Below, one piece after another: positions 35,000 to 44,796 of a DNA stretch of 64,000 bases; the first letter of the stretch is position 1, and every line of letters begins with the position of its first letter. The notes below the pieces were generated by a model. That model was not told where the DNA came from, did not search any database, and saw nothing but the letters and a program-made list of their open reading frames with translations. This DNA is from CAWDYA01 sp963806495 (GTDB lineage: Bacteria; Acidobacteriota; Polarisedimenticolia; JACPZX01; DASXTC01), in NCBI GenBank assembly GCA_963806495.1, contig CAWDYA010000007.1, positions 372,001 through 436,000 on the forward strand, given 5' to 3'. The translations under genes were made by a program, and so were the position numbers.

Positions 35000-36214
35000 T
35001 CAGAACTTGAACCTGAGGCCGACAGTGGCGGTCAGCGTCTGCAGGTCGGCCGGAGAGACGCTGCTCGAGCCGCCCCCTTCGTTCTCGTTTTCGTTCTCCA
35101 GGGACGTGACCGGAGGCTTGAGCAGCAGCGTGGGCGTGCCGAGCGGGCGCACCCGGTCCAGCCCGGTCTGGTCGGCGTAGGTGGCCTCGAACATGACCGA
35201 CACCCGGTCGCTCACCTCCACCGTGAGCCCGATACCGGCCAGCCAGCTCCAGAACGAGGACAGCCGGTAGTCGCCGCTCATGTACGGCTGCGGGGTGGAG
35301 AACTCGTAGCCGAAGAACTCCGCAGCGCTCTGTCTGTAGTAGCGCAGCCGGGGCGTGACGATCACCTTGTCGCCGACCCGCTGATCGAAGGTGAGGTCGA
35401 TGGTGTGGGCGCGGATCGACCAGTCGTCCCAGTAGTAGCGGTAGCTGGTCTTGAGCGCGCCGCGTGTCGTGAAGTAGTGACCGAACTTGATCACCGCGCT
35501 CTTGCGGCTGCGCGTGTCGGGGCGCACCTCGGGGACGCTCGTGTTCGGGTCGAGGGTCACCCGCTTGTACGGGTCCGTGAGATACCCGTTGAGCTTGTCG
35601 AGCCCGAAGGAGAAGTCGACGAGGTCCCTGGGGCCGAGGATCTGGGTCCATCCGATCGAGTACGAGTCGCTGCTCTTGGTGAAGCTGTCGTTGGTGCCGA
35701 CCGGGTCGATCTGGTCGCGCGTGATACCGATCCCCCCGTGCAGGGTCGAGCGCCCGCCGAACAGATCCAGTGAATCCACCAGTGACACGCCGCGCGACAG
35801 GTAGTCCGACTCGTGCGAGTAGCTCAGCGTGATCGATGGAAGCTGGGAGCCGAACCGCTTCGAGTACGAGCCGGTGATCGCCTGGCGCGTGTCGGTGTAC
35901 TGGGCCTTGGGGATGCTGCTCGACGAGGACGACGAGGCGCTCGCCGTGGCGTCCATCGTCGGCATCTCGCCGGTGGGCGATGCGCCCGAGATCGAGTCAT
36001 AGGAGAGGAGCAGGCCGAACTGTCCCTTCTCCCCGAAGTCCTGGAGCATGTAGATCTCGGGGTTGCTGACCTGGGTCCGGCCGTCGCCTTCCTTGTAATG
36101 CAGGAAGCGGAAGTCCACGGTGGTATCGGCGCGGGCCGTCGAGCCGGCCAGGGCCCCGATGCCGGCGGCGAGCAGCCCGAGATTGCGTCCCGCCTTGCCG
36201 TCAGTTGCAGCCAC
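35000..36214 (-). CDS. DUF3570 outer-membrane beta-barrel protein
   Basis: 404 residues from GTG 36214, overlapping the end of the thioredoxin-DUF4266 gene. Signal peptide (LGLLAAGIGALAGSTARA), then a protein made of alternating amphipathic strands ending in the classical aromatic C-terminus VGLRFKF. A Ser-rich run follows DATASA near residue 95. Landmarks VDFRFLHYKEGDGRTQVSNP, RQAITGSYSKRFGSQLPSIT and YYRQSAAEFFGYEF fit DUF3570. These proteins co-occur with ApbE and DUF4266 in many Gram-negatives; the transported or processed substrate is unknown. Confidence 0.85.
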   Translation of the reverse strand: MAATDGKAGRNLGLLAAGIGALAGSTARADTTVDFRFLHYKEGDGRTQVSNPEIYMLQDFGEKGQFGLLLSYDSISGASPTGEMPTMDATASASSSSSSSIPKAQYTDTRQAITGSYSKRFGSQLPSITLSYSHESDYLSRGVSLVDSLDLFGGRSTLHGGIGITRDQIDPVGTNDSFTKSSDSYSIGWTQILGPRDLVDFSFGLDKLNGYLTDPYKRVTLDPNTSVPEVRPDTRSRKSAVIKFGHYFTTRGALKTSYRYYWDDWSIRAHTIDLTFDQRVGDKVIVTPRLRYYRQSAAEFFGYEFSTPQPYMSGDYRLSSFWSWLAGIGLTVEVSDRVSVMFEATYADQTGLDRVRPLGTPTLLLKPPVTSLENENENEGGGSSSVSPADLQTLTATVGLRFKF

Positions 36215-36956
36215 AGCCGCCCCCCGAGACGCCTCCGTTGCCCGCGGCGCCCTCCTTGCTCGCGTGGATGTGCTCGCGCATCGAGCGGGTCAGCATGTCA
36301 CCGTCCAGGCTCATGATCGGGTCGGCCAGATAGCCGCGCTGCCACGCCCGGAGGTTCCCGTTCGGCCCCTTGCGCTTGCCACCGGCCTCGGAGGCGGAGG
36401 CGGGGAGCACGTCGCCGTGCAGATAGGCATCGAGCGCCTCCTCCGTCTGCCCGTGAACCGTCTCGGTGCCTCCCTCGAACCGGGCGATCTCGCGCCCGTC
36501 GGGACCGAGCAGCACCGATGTGGGCATCGCCGCGACCGCGAACACCTCGCCGCCTTTTCCTGACGGGTCGCGCCCCACGAGGAAGGTGGTGGGCGGAAAC
36601 GAGGTGATGAAGTCGTACACAGCGTCATCGTCGGTCTCGAGCGACACCGCGATGACCTGCAGCCCTTCGGGGTGGTATCGGGCGGCGAGCGTATCGAGCC
36701 ACGGGAATCCCTTGCGGCAGGGGATGCACCAGGAGGCCCAGAACTCCAGCAGGACGGGCTTGCCGCGAAACTCGGCCAGCGTGTGGGTCCCGCCCCTCAT
36801 GTCCGTGAAGCTGAAGTCGGCAGGGAGAGCAGGCTCGGTGTCGGCCGTTGCGGAAAGGGCCGGCGCCGGGGAAGGGGGCGTCGCGGGAGCGGCGCCGAGC
36901 AGCGAGAGCATGCACAGGAGCGCCGGGTAGAGACGTCGTCGTGAGCCGGATGTCAT
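36201..36956 (-). CDS. Exported TlpA-like thioredoxin fused to a DUF4266 tail
   Basis: 251 residues from ATG 36956, preceded by GAGGG. Signal peptide or lipoprotein-like start (LYPALLCMLSLLGAAPA). The thioredoxin domain carries EFWASWCIPCRKG with the CxxC pair at about 77-80 and the cis-Pro region VAAMPTSVLL. The last ~50 residues read WQRGYLADPIMSLDG...REHIHASKEGAAG and end G-G-G-C-G-C-N, which is the signature of DUF4266, normally a separate small lipoprotein. The fusion links disulfide chemistry to the Cys-rich tail. It heads the DUF3570-ApbE cluster. Confidence 0.87.
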   Translation of the reverse strand: MTSGSRRRLYPALLCMLSLLGAAPATPPSPAPALSATADTEPALPADFSFTDMRGGTHTLAEFRGKPVLLEFWASWCIPCRKGFPWLDTLAARYHPEGLQVIAVSLETDDDAVYDFITSFPPTTFLVGRDPSGKGGEVFAVAAMPTSVLLGPDGREIARFEGGTETVHGQTEEALDAYLHGDVLPASASEAGGKRKGPNGNLRAWQRGYLADPIMSLDGDMLTRSMREHIHASKEGAAGNGGVSGGGCGCN

Positions 36957-37160
36957 CGGGTTCCCTCGAAGGTTGGGCGGGGTATCATCGTCGCTCATCA
37001 GCCAGGTCACGACCGTCAGACACCCGGCGGGGCCGGTTTCCTTCGCGCGACAGGCAGAAGATGTTTGGCCGGGATTCGGGGGCGGCGGGACGGCGCCTCC
37101 GCCCGGCGCCGGCGCGGGGCCGCACGCAGGAAGCCGGAACCCGCGTGCTAGAATCCCGGC

Positions 37161-40133
37161 ATGTCGAGGCTCCGTATCCTGCTGATGGTGGCGGTCTTGG
37201 CGACCGCCGCCTACCTCGTTTCGAGCGTCACGCGGGTCCCTTCCGATCAGATCGCGGTGCGGGAGAGCCTGCTGTCCGGCGGGCCGCCGACCGTGGTGGG
37301 GGCGGGATGGCGGTTCGTGCCCCGGGGGCTCTACCGCCTCACGCGATATCCGGCGGGGCCGGCGTCGTTCGCGTTCGGGCAGGACGAGCCGTTCCAGCTC
37401 GTCACGCCCCAGGGTGCGAAGGTCGTCGGGGCCGGGACGCTGAGCTACCGGGTCGAGCCGGAGGATGCGGCGGCCCTGCACGCGCGCTGTGGCGGCCGTC
37501 TCGAGACCTGGCTCCTGGATCGCGTCCGCGCGGCGCTCACCGAGGTGCTGTCGCGGCCCGGGCTCTCTCCGCTTACGGCGTCGAAGATCCCGGACGTGGA
37601 GGCCGCAGGCCTGAAGATCCTCGAGGACTCGGCGGGCGGCGACGGGCTGCGGATCGACGGGATGCGTCTGGACCGACTCGGCTACGAAGGGGCCGCGGTC
37701 GCCGCCGCCCCGCGCGCCACCGTGCGGCGCAGGATGATCTGGTTCGCTGTCGACTCGTTCGACTGGAAGATCGCACGCCCTCTCATCGAGGCGGGCCGGA
37801 TGCCGAACCTCAAGCGACTGATGGACGAGGGGGCCTGGGGAAATCTGCGGACGATCGTGCCGATCCTCTCGCCCGTGGTCTGGACCTCGGCGGCCACCGG
37901 CAAGCGACCGGAGAAGCACGGCATCATCGACTTCGTCGCCAGCGATCCGAAGACCGGGGCGCTGGTGCCCGTCACCAGCTCGCTGCGAAAGGCGCGCGCG
38001 TTCTGGAACATCCTCAGCGACGGCGGCGTCTCGGTGGGCGTGGTGGCGTGGTGGGCGAGCTTTCCGGCGGAGAAGGTGGACGGATTCATCGCAACCGACC
38101 GGATTCGTACCAGCTGTTCAAGAACCAGGTCACGAAGGAGGAGTCGTCCGACGACCCGTTCAAGACGTATCCGGCCGATCTGTACCCGACGATCTCCCCG
38201 CTGATCACGGCGCCGGCCTCGATCACCGAGAAAGACCTCTCACGTTTCATCGACATGAAGCGCTACGCCTCGCGATTCTCGGCCGACGACGAGGACCGCG
38301 TGCACGAGTTCGCCACCGCGGTGGCGGCATCGAGGACCTACACAGCCATCGCCAAGAAGCTGTTCGAACAGCGTCCGACCGACCTCAGGGTGGTCTATTT
38401 CGAGGGGCCGGACGAGGCCTCGCACCTGTTCATGCCGTTCGTCCCGCCGCCCGTCAGCACCGTCGATGCGAGCAAGGCCGCGTGGTTCGGGGGCGTCGTG
38501 GACGCGTACTACGTCTACCAGGACGAGCTGATCGGTCAGCTGCTCGACGCGTTCGCCGACGACGACACCACGATCCTCGTCTCCTCCGATCACGGTTTCA
38601 AGATTCGGAGACGACCGGCCGCAGACCGAGTCCCGCATCAGCCACGGCAAGGCCGCCGACTGGCACTCTCCCGACGGGATGATCGTTCTCGCCGGCAGGG
38701 ACATCAAGAAGGGCACCCGCATCCTCAACGCCAACGTGCTCGACATCGTCCCGACGCTTCTCTACCTGTACGGGATGCCGGTCGCCGAGGACATGGACGG
38801 CAAACCGTTGACGATGGCGCTGACCGAGGACTTTCTCGCGGCTCACGAGCCCTCGCAGGTGGCGACGTATGAAACCGGCGAGGCGGAACCGGCGCCGGAG
38901 CTCGACTACGCCTCGGAGGAGGGTAAGGAGGCGATCGAGAAGCTGCGCTCGCTCGGCTACATCGAGCAGGATCAGCCCTCGGCGCATCTCAACCAGGGCG
39001 CCGTCTACATGCAGACCGGCGAGTACGACAAGGCGATCGAGGGGTTCAGGACGGCGCTGCAGAAGATGGACGACCCGGACGTGCGCCTCGCCCTCGCCCG
39101 CGCGTACCGGCTGAGCCACAAGCCCGAGCAGGCCGCCGAGCAGCTCGACATCCTGATGAAGCGCGGCTGGAAGGAGGCGCGGGTGTACAACGAGATGTCG
39201 CTGCTGCGGCGGGATCTGAGGGACTACAAGGGAGCCGAGGCCCTGCTGAAGCGCGCGCTTTCGTCCGACCCGAAGTACGACGAGGCGCAGCTCAACATCG
39301 GCCGGTTGTACGCCGAGGAGTCGCGGTGGGACGACGCGCTGGCCGCCTTCCAGCGCGCCCTGGAGCTGGACCCCAGCTCGGGCGAGACCTACAACCAGAT
39401 CGGCGTCGTGCTCAAGAAGCTGGGCCGGACCGATGAGGCGATCGCCTCGCTGGAGAAGGCGATCAAGGTCGCGCCCGATATCACGGGGCCCTACAACAAC
39501 CTCGGCATCATCTACCGGGAGACCGGGCGGATGGACAAGGCACTCGAAGTGCTCGAGCTCGGCACGACGATGGCCCCCAAGAATGCGATGCTTCGCAACA
39601 GCCTGGCCTCGCTTTACTACGCTCAGGGCGACGTGGACAAGGCGGTCGCGCAGCTCGAAGCCGCCGTGCAGGGCGAGCCGGACCACATCGGCTCGCTGTC
39701 CAACCTGGTCAGTATCAACATGGCCAGGCACAACCCGGCCGACGCGGAGAAGTACCTGCGGCGCCTGCTGGAGTTGCAGCCGGGAAACGACCAGCTGCAG
39801 CTCTCGCTTGCGCTGGTGCTCTCGGACCAGAAGAAGTTCGACGAGTCGCGGCGGATGCTCAACGTCCTGCTCGCGAAGAACGCGCGCGACCCCGCGGCGC
39901 TGATGATCCTCGGGGAGGTGGAGCTCGCAAGCGGCAACCCCGCCGAGGGGGCGAAACGGTTCGAGCAGTCGAGCGCGATCGACACGAAGAACCCGCGCGT
40001 ATGGAACGGCCTGGCGAAGTGCTACCTGGCGCTGGGGCGCAAGGACGACGCCCGGCAGGCGATGCGGCGGTCGCTCCAGGCGGACCCGAAGCAGCCCGAG
40101 GTGGGGAGGAAGCTCGCCGAGCTCGGGGGCTAG
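37161..40133 (+). CDS. SPFH-like / type I phosphodiesterase / TPR fusion protein (two frame breaks)
   Basis: About 990 residues after correcting breaks near 38100 and 38605. An N-terminal membrane anchor (ILLMVAVLATAAYLVSSV) leads into a band-7/SPFH-like region (VPSDQIAVRESLLSGGPP, GAGTLSYRVEPED), roughly residues 25-185. The alkaline-phosphatase-superfamily domain begins MIWFAVDSFDWKIARPLIEA and has SPVVWTSAATGKRPEKHGI at the nucleophile position and VSSDHGFK for metal binding. It closes with GKEAIEKLRSLGYIEQD. About ten TPR units fill residues ~610-990 (YNEMSLLRRDLRDYKGAEAL, YNQIGVVLKKLGRTDEAI, YNNLGIIYRETGRMDKALEV). Probably an inner-membrane enzyme with a periplasmic catalytic domain. Confidence 0.83.
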
Positions 40134-40153
40134 GGCCGGCGGAACCCCGTGGC

Positions 40154-41336
40154 TCAGGCCGTCGATGGCCGGTCCGGCCGTAGCGACCAGAGCGGAAGCA
40201 ACGCCCGCGCGGTCTCATCTTCCGGCTCGCCGCCGGTCAGCATCTGGGTCACCATCAGGCCGATCAACGGGAGCCCACTTGAACATGTGGCCGCTGCCGG
40301 CGCCGAGCACGATCCCACGCCGCGAGTCGTCGAGCCAGTCGAGGATGAACCGGTCGTCCCGACCGCACGTGTACATGCACCGCTCGGTGCCGAGCAGCTC
40401 CACCCCGGTCACGTTCAGATGGGAGCGCACGAAGTCGACGAGGCGGTCCGCTTCGGCGGGATCCGCGTCGGCATCGTCGGGCTCGGGATCGGTTGCGGGT
40501 CCCTCCGTGACGTGCCTCGCTACCTTGAGGCCCTGCGGCGCGAAGGCGGGCAGCCCGTAGTGGATCGGATTCGCCCCGTCTCCCACGTGCGCCCAGGGCG
40601 GGAACGCGCCGACCGCGGTCCCGGTGGGCAGGCCGGAGACTCGCACGTACGCCACCGTCTGACGGATCGGCGTGATGCGGCCGGCAGGGCAGGGGACGAG
40701 CCCGCCCGTCCAGGGGCCGGCCGCCACGACGAGCCGGTGTGCGCGCAGCGCCCCACCATCTGTGTGCACCCGGTAGCCACCGGACTCCCGTTCGATTTCG
40801 AGTACTTGCGTGTCGTAGCGTAACTCGACGCGAGCCCGCGCGAGGGTCTCGGCCAGCCGGCGGATGATCTCCGAGGCGAACAGGATGCCGGCGGTTCGGT
40901 CCTCGAGGACGATCGCGTCGTCGTCGAATGCGAACTGGGGAAAGAGACGACGAGCGCCGCATGCATCGATCCGCCGGATGGCCGGATTGGTGGTCCCGGC
41001 GTGGACCTTTTCGATGGCGGCGGCGTAATCGGCGATGACGCCCGACGGCGCGCCGTACAGACACATGGGGCTGAGTCGGATGAGCGGACCGCCGATATCC
41101 TGCTCGAGCCGACGCCACTCGAGGAAACAGCGTCGCATCGCGCTCGTCTCGAGGATCGTCGGGTAGGCGCTGCGGATGATGCGGAGAAGGCCATGCGAGC
41201 TCCCGCGCGCCGGCGCCGGTCCGGCGAACCGTTCGAGAACCGCGATCCGTGACGCGGCATCCCGCCGCCGCAGGCCGTGAGCGACGGCCAGCCCGGCGAT
41301 GCCCGCGCCGATCACGATGACGTCGTACCGTGACAT
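40154..41336 (-). CDS. FAD-dependent amine oxidase, sarcosine oxidase/SolA type (frameshifted)
   Basis: About 393 residues if one extra C near 40275 is ignored. Starts MSRYDVIVIGAGIAGLAVAH, the Rossmann GxGxxG. RGSSHGLLRIIRSAYP is the FAD-contacting segment of monomeric sarcosine oxidases. The C-terminal GAGSGHMFKWAP continues in the second frame as LIGLMVTQMLTGGEP, matching the family's usual end. The covalent-FAD Cys position is probably TERCMYTCGRDD. It oxidises an N-methyl or primary amine with release of H2O2. Convergent with the TPR fusion. Confidence 0.87.
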
Positions 41337-41439
41337 GGCCCCATCGTCGCAGGATGCCGGGTCGCCCGCAACTCGGCGTCGTGGCGGTGTCGCTGACCGG
41401 TGCCACAACCGCCGATGGTGTAGTAGGATCGGCGCCGGT

Positions 41440-41515
41440 GGGCCGTTAGCTCAGTCGGTAGAGCATCTGCCTTTTAAGCAGAGGGTCGCTGGTTCGAGTC
41501 CAGCACGGCTCACCA
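41440..41515 (+). tRNA. tRNA-Lys (anticodon TTT)
   Basis: 76 bases with an encoded CCA. Acceptor arms GGGCCGT and ACGGCTC pair with one G-T; the D-arm sequence TAGCTCAGTCGGTAGAGC is normal. The anticodon loop is CTTTTAA between TCTGC and GCAGA. The T-arm is GCTGGTTCGAGTCCAGC. The encoded CCA ends four bases before the trans-sulfuration gene stop. Confidence 0.97.
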
Positions 41516-41518
41516 ACC

Positions 41519-42724
41519 TCAGCCCGCCTCTGCCACGGGCACGCACGCCAGCGCCTGCTCGAGGTCGTCCCGCAGGTCCTCGACTGCCTCGCAGCCGACC
41601 GCCAGGCGGATCAGGTCGTCGCGGATGCCGGCGGCTTCACGCTCCTCACGCGGCAACGAGGCGTGCGTCATCGACGCCGGATGCTCGACGAGCGTCTCTA
41701 CCCCGCCCAGCGAGACGGCGAGCGTGGCCAGCCGGAGCGCGTTGATGACGGATCGCGACGCCTCGAAGCCTCCCTCCACGCCGAAGGTGATCATCGAGCC
41801 GAACCCGCTCATCTGGCGACGGGCGAGCTCGAACTGGGGGTGCGTGGGAAGCCCGGGGTAGGAGACCCACGCCACGGCCGGATGCTCCGAGAGCCAGGAG
41901 GCCAGGTGCGCCGCGTTCTCCTGCGCCCGCTGCACGCGCAGCGACAGCGTCCGGATGCCACGCAGCACCAGCCACGCCTGATGCGGATCGATCGTCCCGC
42001 CGAGCCCGCGCAGCATCGAGGAGAGTCCGGCGTAAGCGGCCTCGTCGTTCGCCACGATGACACCCGCCACGACGTCGCTGTGGCCGTTGAGATACTTGGT
42101 CATGCTGTGCACGACGATGTCGGCTCCATGCCGGAACGGCTGCTGCACCAGGGGAGAGGAGAAGGTGTTGTCCACCACGAGCAGCGCGCCGGTGTCGTGC
42201 GCGAGCCGGGCGCAGGCCTCGATGTCCGTCAGCTTGAGCGTCGGATTGGCCGGTGTCTCGATGAACAGCAGCTTCGTCTCGGGACGCATCGCCGCACGCA
42301 CGGCGTCGATGTCCTCGGTCGGGACCCAGCTCGAGAGGATCCCGAACCGCGCGAGCTGCTTCTCGAGCAGCACCCGCGTGGGCCCGTAGACAGCGTCCGT
42401 CCCCACCACGTGATCGCCCGCCGCGAGCGTCGCGAGGAACACGGTCGAGATCGCCGCCATCCCGGACGCCGTGGCCAGCGCATCGTACCCGCCCTCCAGC
42501 TCCGCCACGCACCGCTCGAGCGCGCGGGTGGTCGGGTTGCCGAGCCGGGTGTACTTGAAGCCCGGGTCCCGGCCGGCGAAGCGGGCGGCGCCCTCGTCGG
42601 TGTCCCTGAACGAGAAGGTGGATGACTGGTAGATCGGCACGGACACGGCGCCGTACTGCGGGTCGGGCTCGGGGCCGCCGTGAATGGCCAGGGTGTCGGG
42701 ACGTCGGGAACGGTGCTCCGGCAT
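41519..42724 (-). CDS. Trans-sulfuration PLP enzyme (cystathionine gamma-synthase/lyase family)
   Basis: 401 residues. Fold type I Cys/Met metabolism PLP enzyme: YGAVSVPIYQSSTFSF, YTRLGNPTTRALE, ASGMAAISTVFL, DNTFSSPLVQQP (PLP-binding Asp) and VHSMTKYLNGHSDVVAG with the Schiff-base Lys. The C-terminal part GVETLVEHPASMTHASLP, including the substrate-binding SLGG region, is complete. It could be MetB, a cystathionine gamma-lyase or methionine gamma-lyase; sequence reading alone does not separate them. Ends beside tRNA-Lys on the opposite strand. Confidence 0.92.
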   Translation of the reverse strand: MPEHRSRRPDTLAIHGGPEPDPQYGAVSVPIYQSSTFSFRDTDEGAARFAGRDPGFKYTRLGNPTTRALERCVAELEGGYDALATASGMAAISTVFLATLAAGDHVVGTDAVYGPTRVLLEKQLARFGILSSWVPTEDIDAVRAAMRPETKLLFIETPANPTLKLTDIEACARLAHDTGALLVVDNTFSSPLVQQPFRHGADIVVHSMTKYLNGHSDVVAGVIVANDEAAYAGLSSMLRGLGGTIDPHQAWLVLRGIRTLSLRVQRAQENAAHLASWLSEHPAVAWVSYPGLPTHPQFELARRQMSGFGSMITFGVEGGFEASRSVINALRLATLAVSLGGVETLVEHPASMTHASLPREEREAAGIRDDLIRLAVGCEAVEDLRDDLEQALACVPVAEAG

Positions 42725-42780
42725 GACGTGTCTCCTATTTATTCCATTCTACCCGATCGATCGAACAGGCATGAGGAACC

Positions 42781-43809
42781 TCACAGACCCACGGCCATCA
42801 TCCCTGCCCCGAGCGCGAGCCCCGCCATCGTGTTGACCGCCTTGACCCGGAGGAACTCGCGACGCGACTCGGCCAGCAGCGGCAGCATGCCGTGGCCGTC
42901 CTGCACCACGCACGAGGCGGCCAGCACCGAGAAGGGGATCGCTCCCTGCGCGAACAGGGTCACGAAGATCATGTGCGGACCCGATTCGGGAATGATGCCG
43001 ACGACGGTGGCGGCCAGCAGCGCCCACACCTTCCGATGCTCGACGAATGCGGCGAGAGGAATCTCGGCCCACTCGAGCCAGGCCAGGACGAGCAGGATCC
43101 CGAGCACCCAGAGGAAAACGCGGGGGAGATGCTTCCTTGCGACATGCCTGTACAGATGCTCCTGGAGGAAATGCTCCGGGGCGATGAGAACCACCACGAG
43201 TCCCGCGGTGGCGACGAGCACCACCGAGATGCGGATCCAGCTCCAGTCCGGCGGCCCCAGCCAGCCGACGACGAGCGCGAGAAGGAGCATCATCAGGCCC
43301 GTGGCGAGAGTGGCCCGGGCGAGGCTCCAGTCGACGAGTGAGGTCACCGACAATCGCGCGCGGACCAGCTCCTGCTGCTCACCGTGAAGGGCGATGCCAT
43401 CCGGACAGGGCTCGCAGTCGTAGAACCGCGGCTTTGTGGTGCGTTGCACGAGAAGCGCGACGAGGATGCCGTAGGCGAGCAGCAGCAGAAACAGCAGGAG
43501 CGCCTGTCTGGGGAAGAGAGCCAGCATCACGAACGCCTCGTCGCCGCTCGAGGCGATCATGGCTCCCGTCAGGGTGCCGAACGGGATCATCCGGTGCGTG
43601 TAGAGGGTGACGTTGGTGAAGGCGCCGAGACAGCCCGGGACGGTTCCGACCAGCGCGGCGGCCGCCGTGGCCGTCACGCCGCCACGTTGCAGCCAGCGGC
43701 CGAGGAATCCCGCCGTCACGACCTGGGCGTACTCGACGAGGATCATCATGACGAAGACGAACCCCGTCACCATGATCGCCTCGGCGAGAACATCGCCGGC
43801 CCGGTCCAT
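42781..43809 (-). CDS. Putative heavy-metal/arsenic exporter, ArsP_2-like (10 TM)
   Basis: 342 residues from ATG 43809, which overlaps the DUF134 stop (TGATG). About ten hydrophobic helices; a short central loop (RFYDCEPCPDG) carries two Cys that could bind metal. VGTVPGCLGAF and VVGIIPESGPHMIF are a duplicated pair, as in the two-fold symmetric permeases of the ArsP_2/putative Mn-exporter family. It likely moves a metal or metalloid out across the inner membrane. Operon partners support metal-responsive control. Confidence 0.82.
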   Translation of the reverse strand: MDRAGDVLAEAIMVTGFVFVMMILVEYAQVVTAGFLGRWLQRGGVTATAAAALVGTVPGCLGAFTNVTLYTHRMIPFGTLTGAMIASSGDEAFVMLALFPRQALLLFLLLLAYGILVALLVQRTTKPRFYDCEPCPDGIALHGEQQELVRARLSVTSLVDWSLARATLATGLMMLLLALVVGWLGPPDWSWIRISVVLVATAGLVVVLIAPEHFLQEHLYRHVARKHLPRVFLWVLGILLVLAWLEWAEIPLAAFVEHRKVWALLAATVVGIIPESGPHMIFVTLFAQGAIPFSVLAASCVVQDGHGMLPLLAESRREFLRVKAVNTMAGLALGAGMMAVGL

Positions 43810-44156
43810 CACGCCTGCTCCCTCTCCTCCTCCGGCGCGTGTCGCCGGCCGCGACGCCGATTGCCGGCCCACGCCACCGAGCCGCCCGCGATGCGGATCG
43901 CCTTACCGCTCACCAGCGCCTCGGCGATCTTGCGCCGCGCGGCCGCGACGATCCGTCCGAAGGTGGCGCGCGATACACGCATCCGCTCGGCCGCCGCGTC
44001 CTGATAGAGACCCTCGAGATCAGCGAGACGGACGGCCTCGAGCTCGTCGATCCCGAGGGCGACCTCCTCGAGACGTTTGAGGGGAACCCCCCGCGGCTTG
44101 AAATAATCGTATCCGGGAGGGCCGGCCACACGGCGGCAACAGGGGCGACGAGGCAC
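43809..44156 (-). CDS. DUF134-family DNA-binding protein
   Basis: 115 residues from GTG 44156, with GGAGGG upstream and overlapping the NifX-like stop closely; GTG 44171 is also possible. RRPCCRRV and GYDYFKPRGVPL open the DUF134 domain, LGIDELEAVRLADLEGLYQD follows, and AAERMRVSRATFGRIVAAAR is the helix-turn-helix. The C-terminus is Arg-rich. DUF134 proteins commonly sit beside dinitrogenase-cofactor-like proteins and permeases. It may bind the palindrome upstream of the operon. Confidence 0.85.
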   Translation of the reverse strand: MPRRPCCRRVAGPPGYDYFKPRGVPLKRLEEVALGIDELEAVRLADLEGLYQDAAAERMRVSRATFGRIVAAARRKIAEALVSGKAIRIAGGSVAWAGNRRRGRRHAPEEEREQA

Positions 44157-44157
44157 C

Positions 44158-44562
44158 TCAGGACCCTCCACACCCGCCGCGGTGCCGATGACCCGCCGGC
44201 TCGCCCAGGACGTGTCGTCCATCGCAGGCGTCCTTCGCGTCGAGCACGGTCGTCAGACCATGGCTGAAATCGCTGACGGCCTCGCTCGCCCGCGTCGCCC
44301 CGGTGACGAGCACGCGGATGCCGGCCTTGTTGAGGGCACCGACCGCCCGCTTGCCGGCGCCCCGGCAGACCACGGCCTCCACGCCTCGTCCCGCAAGAGG
44401 CTTCGCGGGCGCGCACGTGGCCTCGCCGTGCGGGAGGTTGGGCAGGACGGTCACCTCCCCGGTGCTGGTGTCGAACAGGGTGAGGAAACGGGCACGTCCG
44501 ATGTGGTCCGAGACGACGGCCTCGAGTCCCCGGTTGGTCTCCGTGGGAACGCAGATCCTCAT
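44158..44562 (-). CDS. NifX/NifB-type dinitrogenase cofactor-binding domain protein
   Basis: 134 residues from ATG 44562, with AGGAGG seven bases upstream. MRICVPTETNRGLEAVVSDH opens the dinitrogenase iron-molybdenum cofactor-binding fold, continuing with GRARFLTLFD and AVVCRGAGKRAVGALNKAGI. The tail GHRHRGGCGG is Gly/His/Cys-rich and suited to metal binding. This stand-alone form is widespread outside nitrogen fixers, often next to DUF134 proteins and transporters, and probably handles a metal or metal cluster. First gene of the exporter operon. Confidence 0.88.
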   Translation of the reverse strand: MRICVPTETNRGLEAVVSDHIGRARFLTLFDTSTGEVTVLPNLPHGEATCAPAKPLAGRGVEAVVCRGAGKRAVGALNKAGIRVLVTGATRASEAVSDFSHGLTTVLDAKDACDGRHVLGEPAGHRHRGGCGGS

Positions 44563-44604
44563 GACGGGTCCTCCTCTCTATTTCGCGCTGCGGCACGCTC
44601 TTCC

Positions 44605-44635
44605 ATATTATGAGCATATGCTCAAAAAGATTCAA
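44605..44635 (-). promoter_or_regulatory. Promoter with 14-bp palindromic operator in a 19-base spacer
   Basis: Read on the minus strand: TTGAAT (44635-44630), a 19-base spacer, then TAATAT (44610-44605), about 40 bases upstream of the NifX-like start. The spacer contains a perfect palindrome TGAGCATATGCTCA at 44611-44624. A palindrome between -35 and -10 with a 19-base spacer is the geometry used by MerR-type activators, or a simple repressor site. Confidence 0.65.
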
Positions 44636-44796
44636 GAGGGAGGGCGAGCCTCGCCGGATCTGTCGTCATCGGAAGTGATCCGGGCCGCCCCCGCAGCCGA
44701 TGAAGCGCCGTCACCGGATCGGGCCAGGGGCGGCGGCCACTTGAGGCGCCACGCCGGGGTGGTGTACCCTACGCCCCCGCTTGTCCCGGGACGCGC

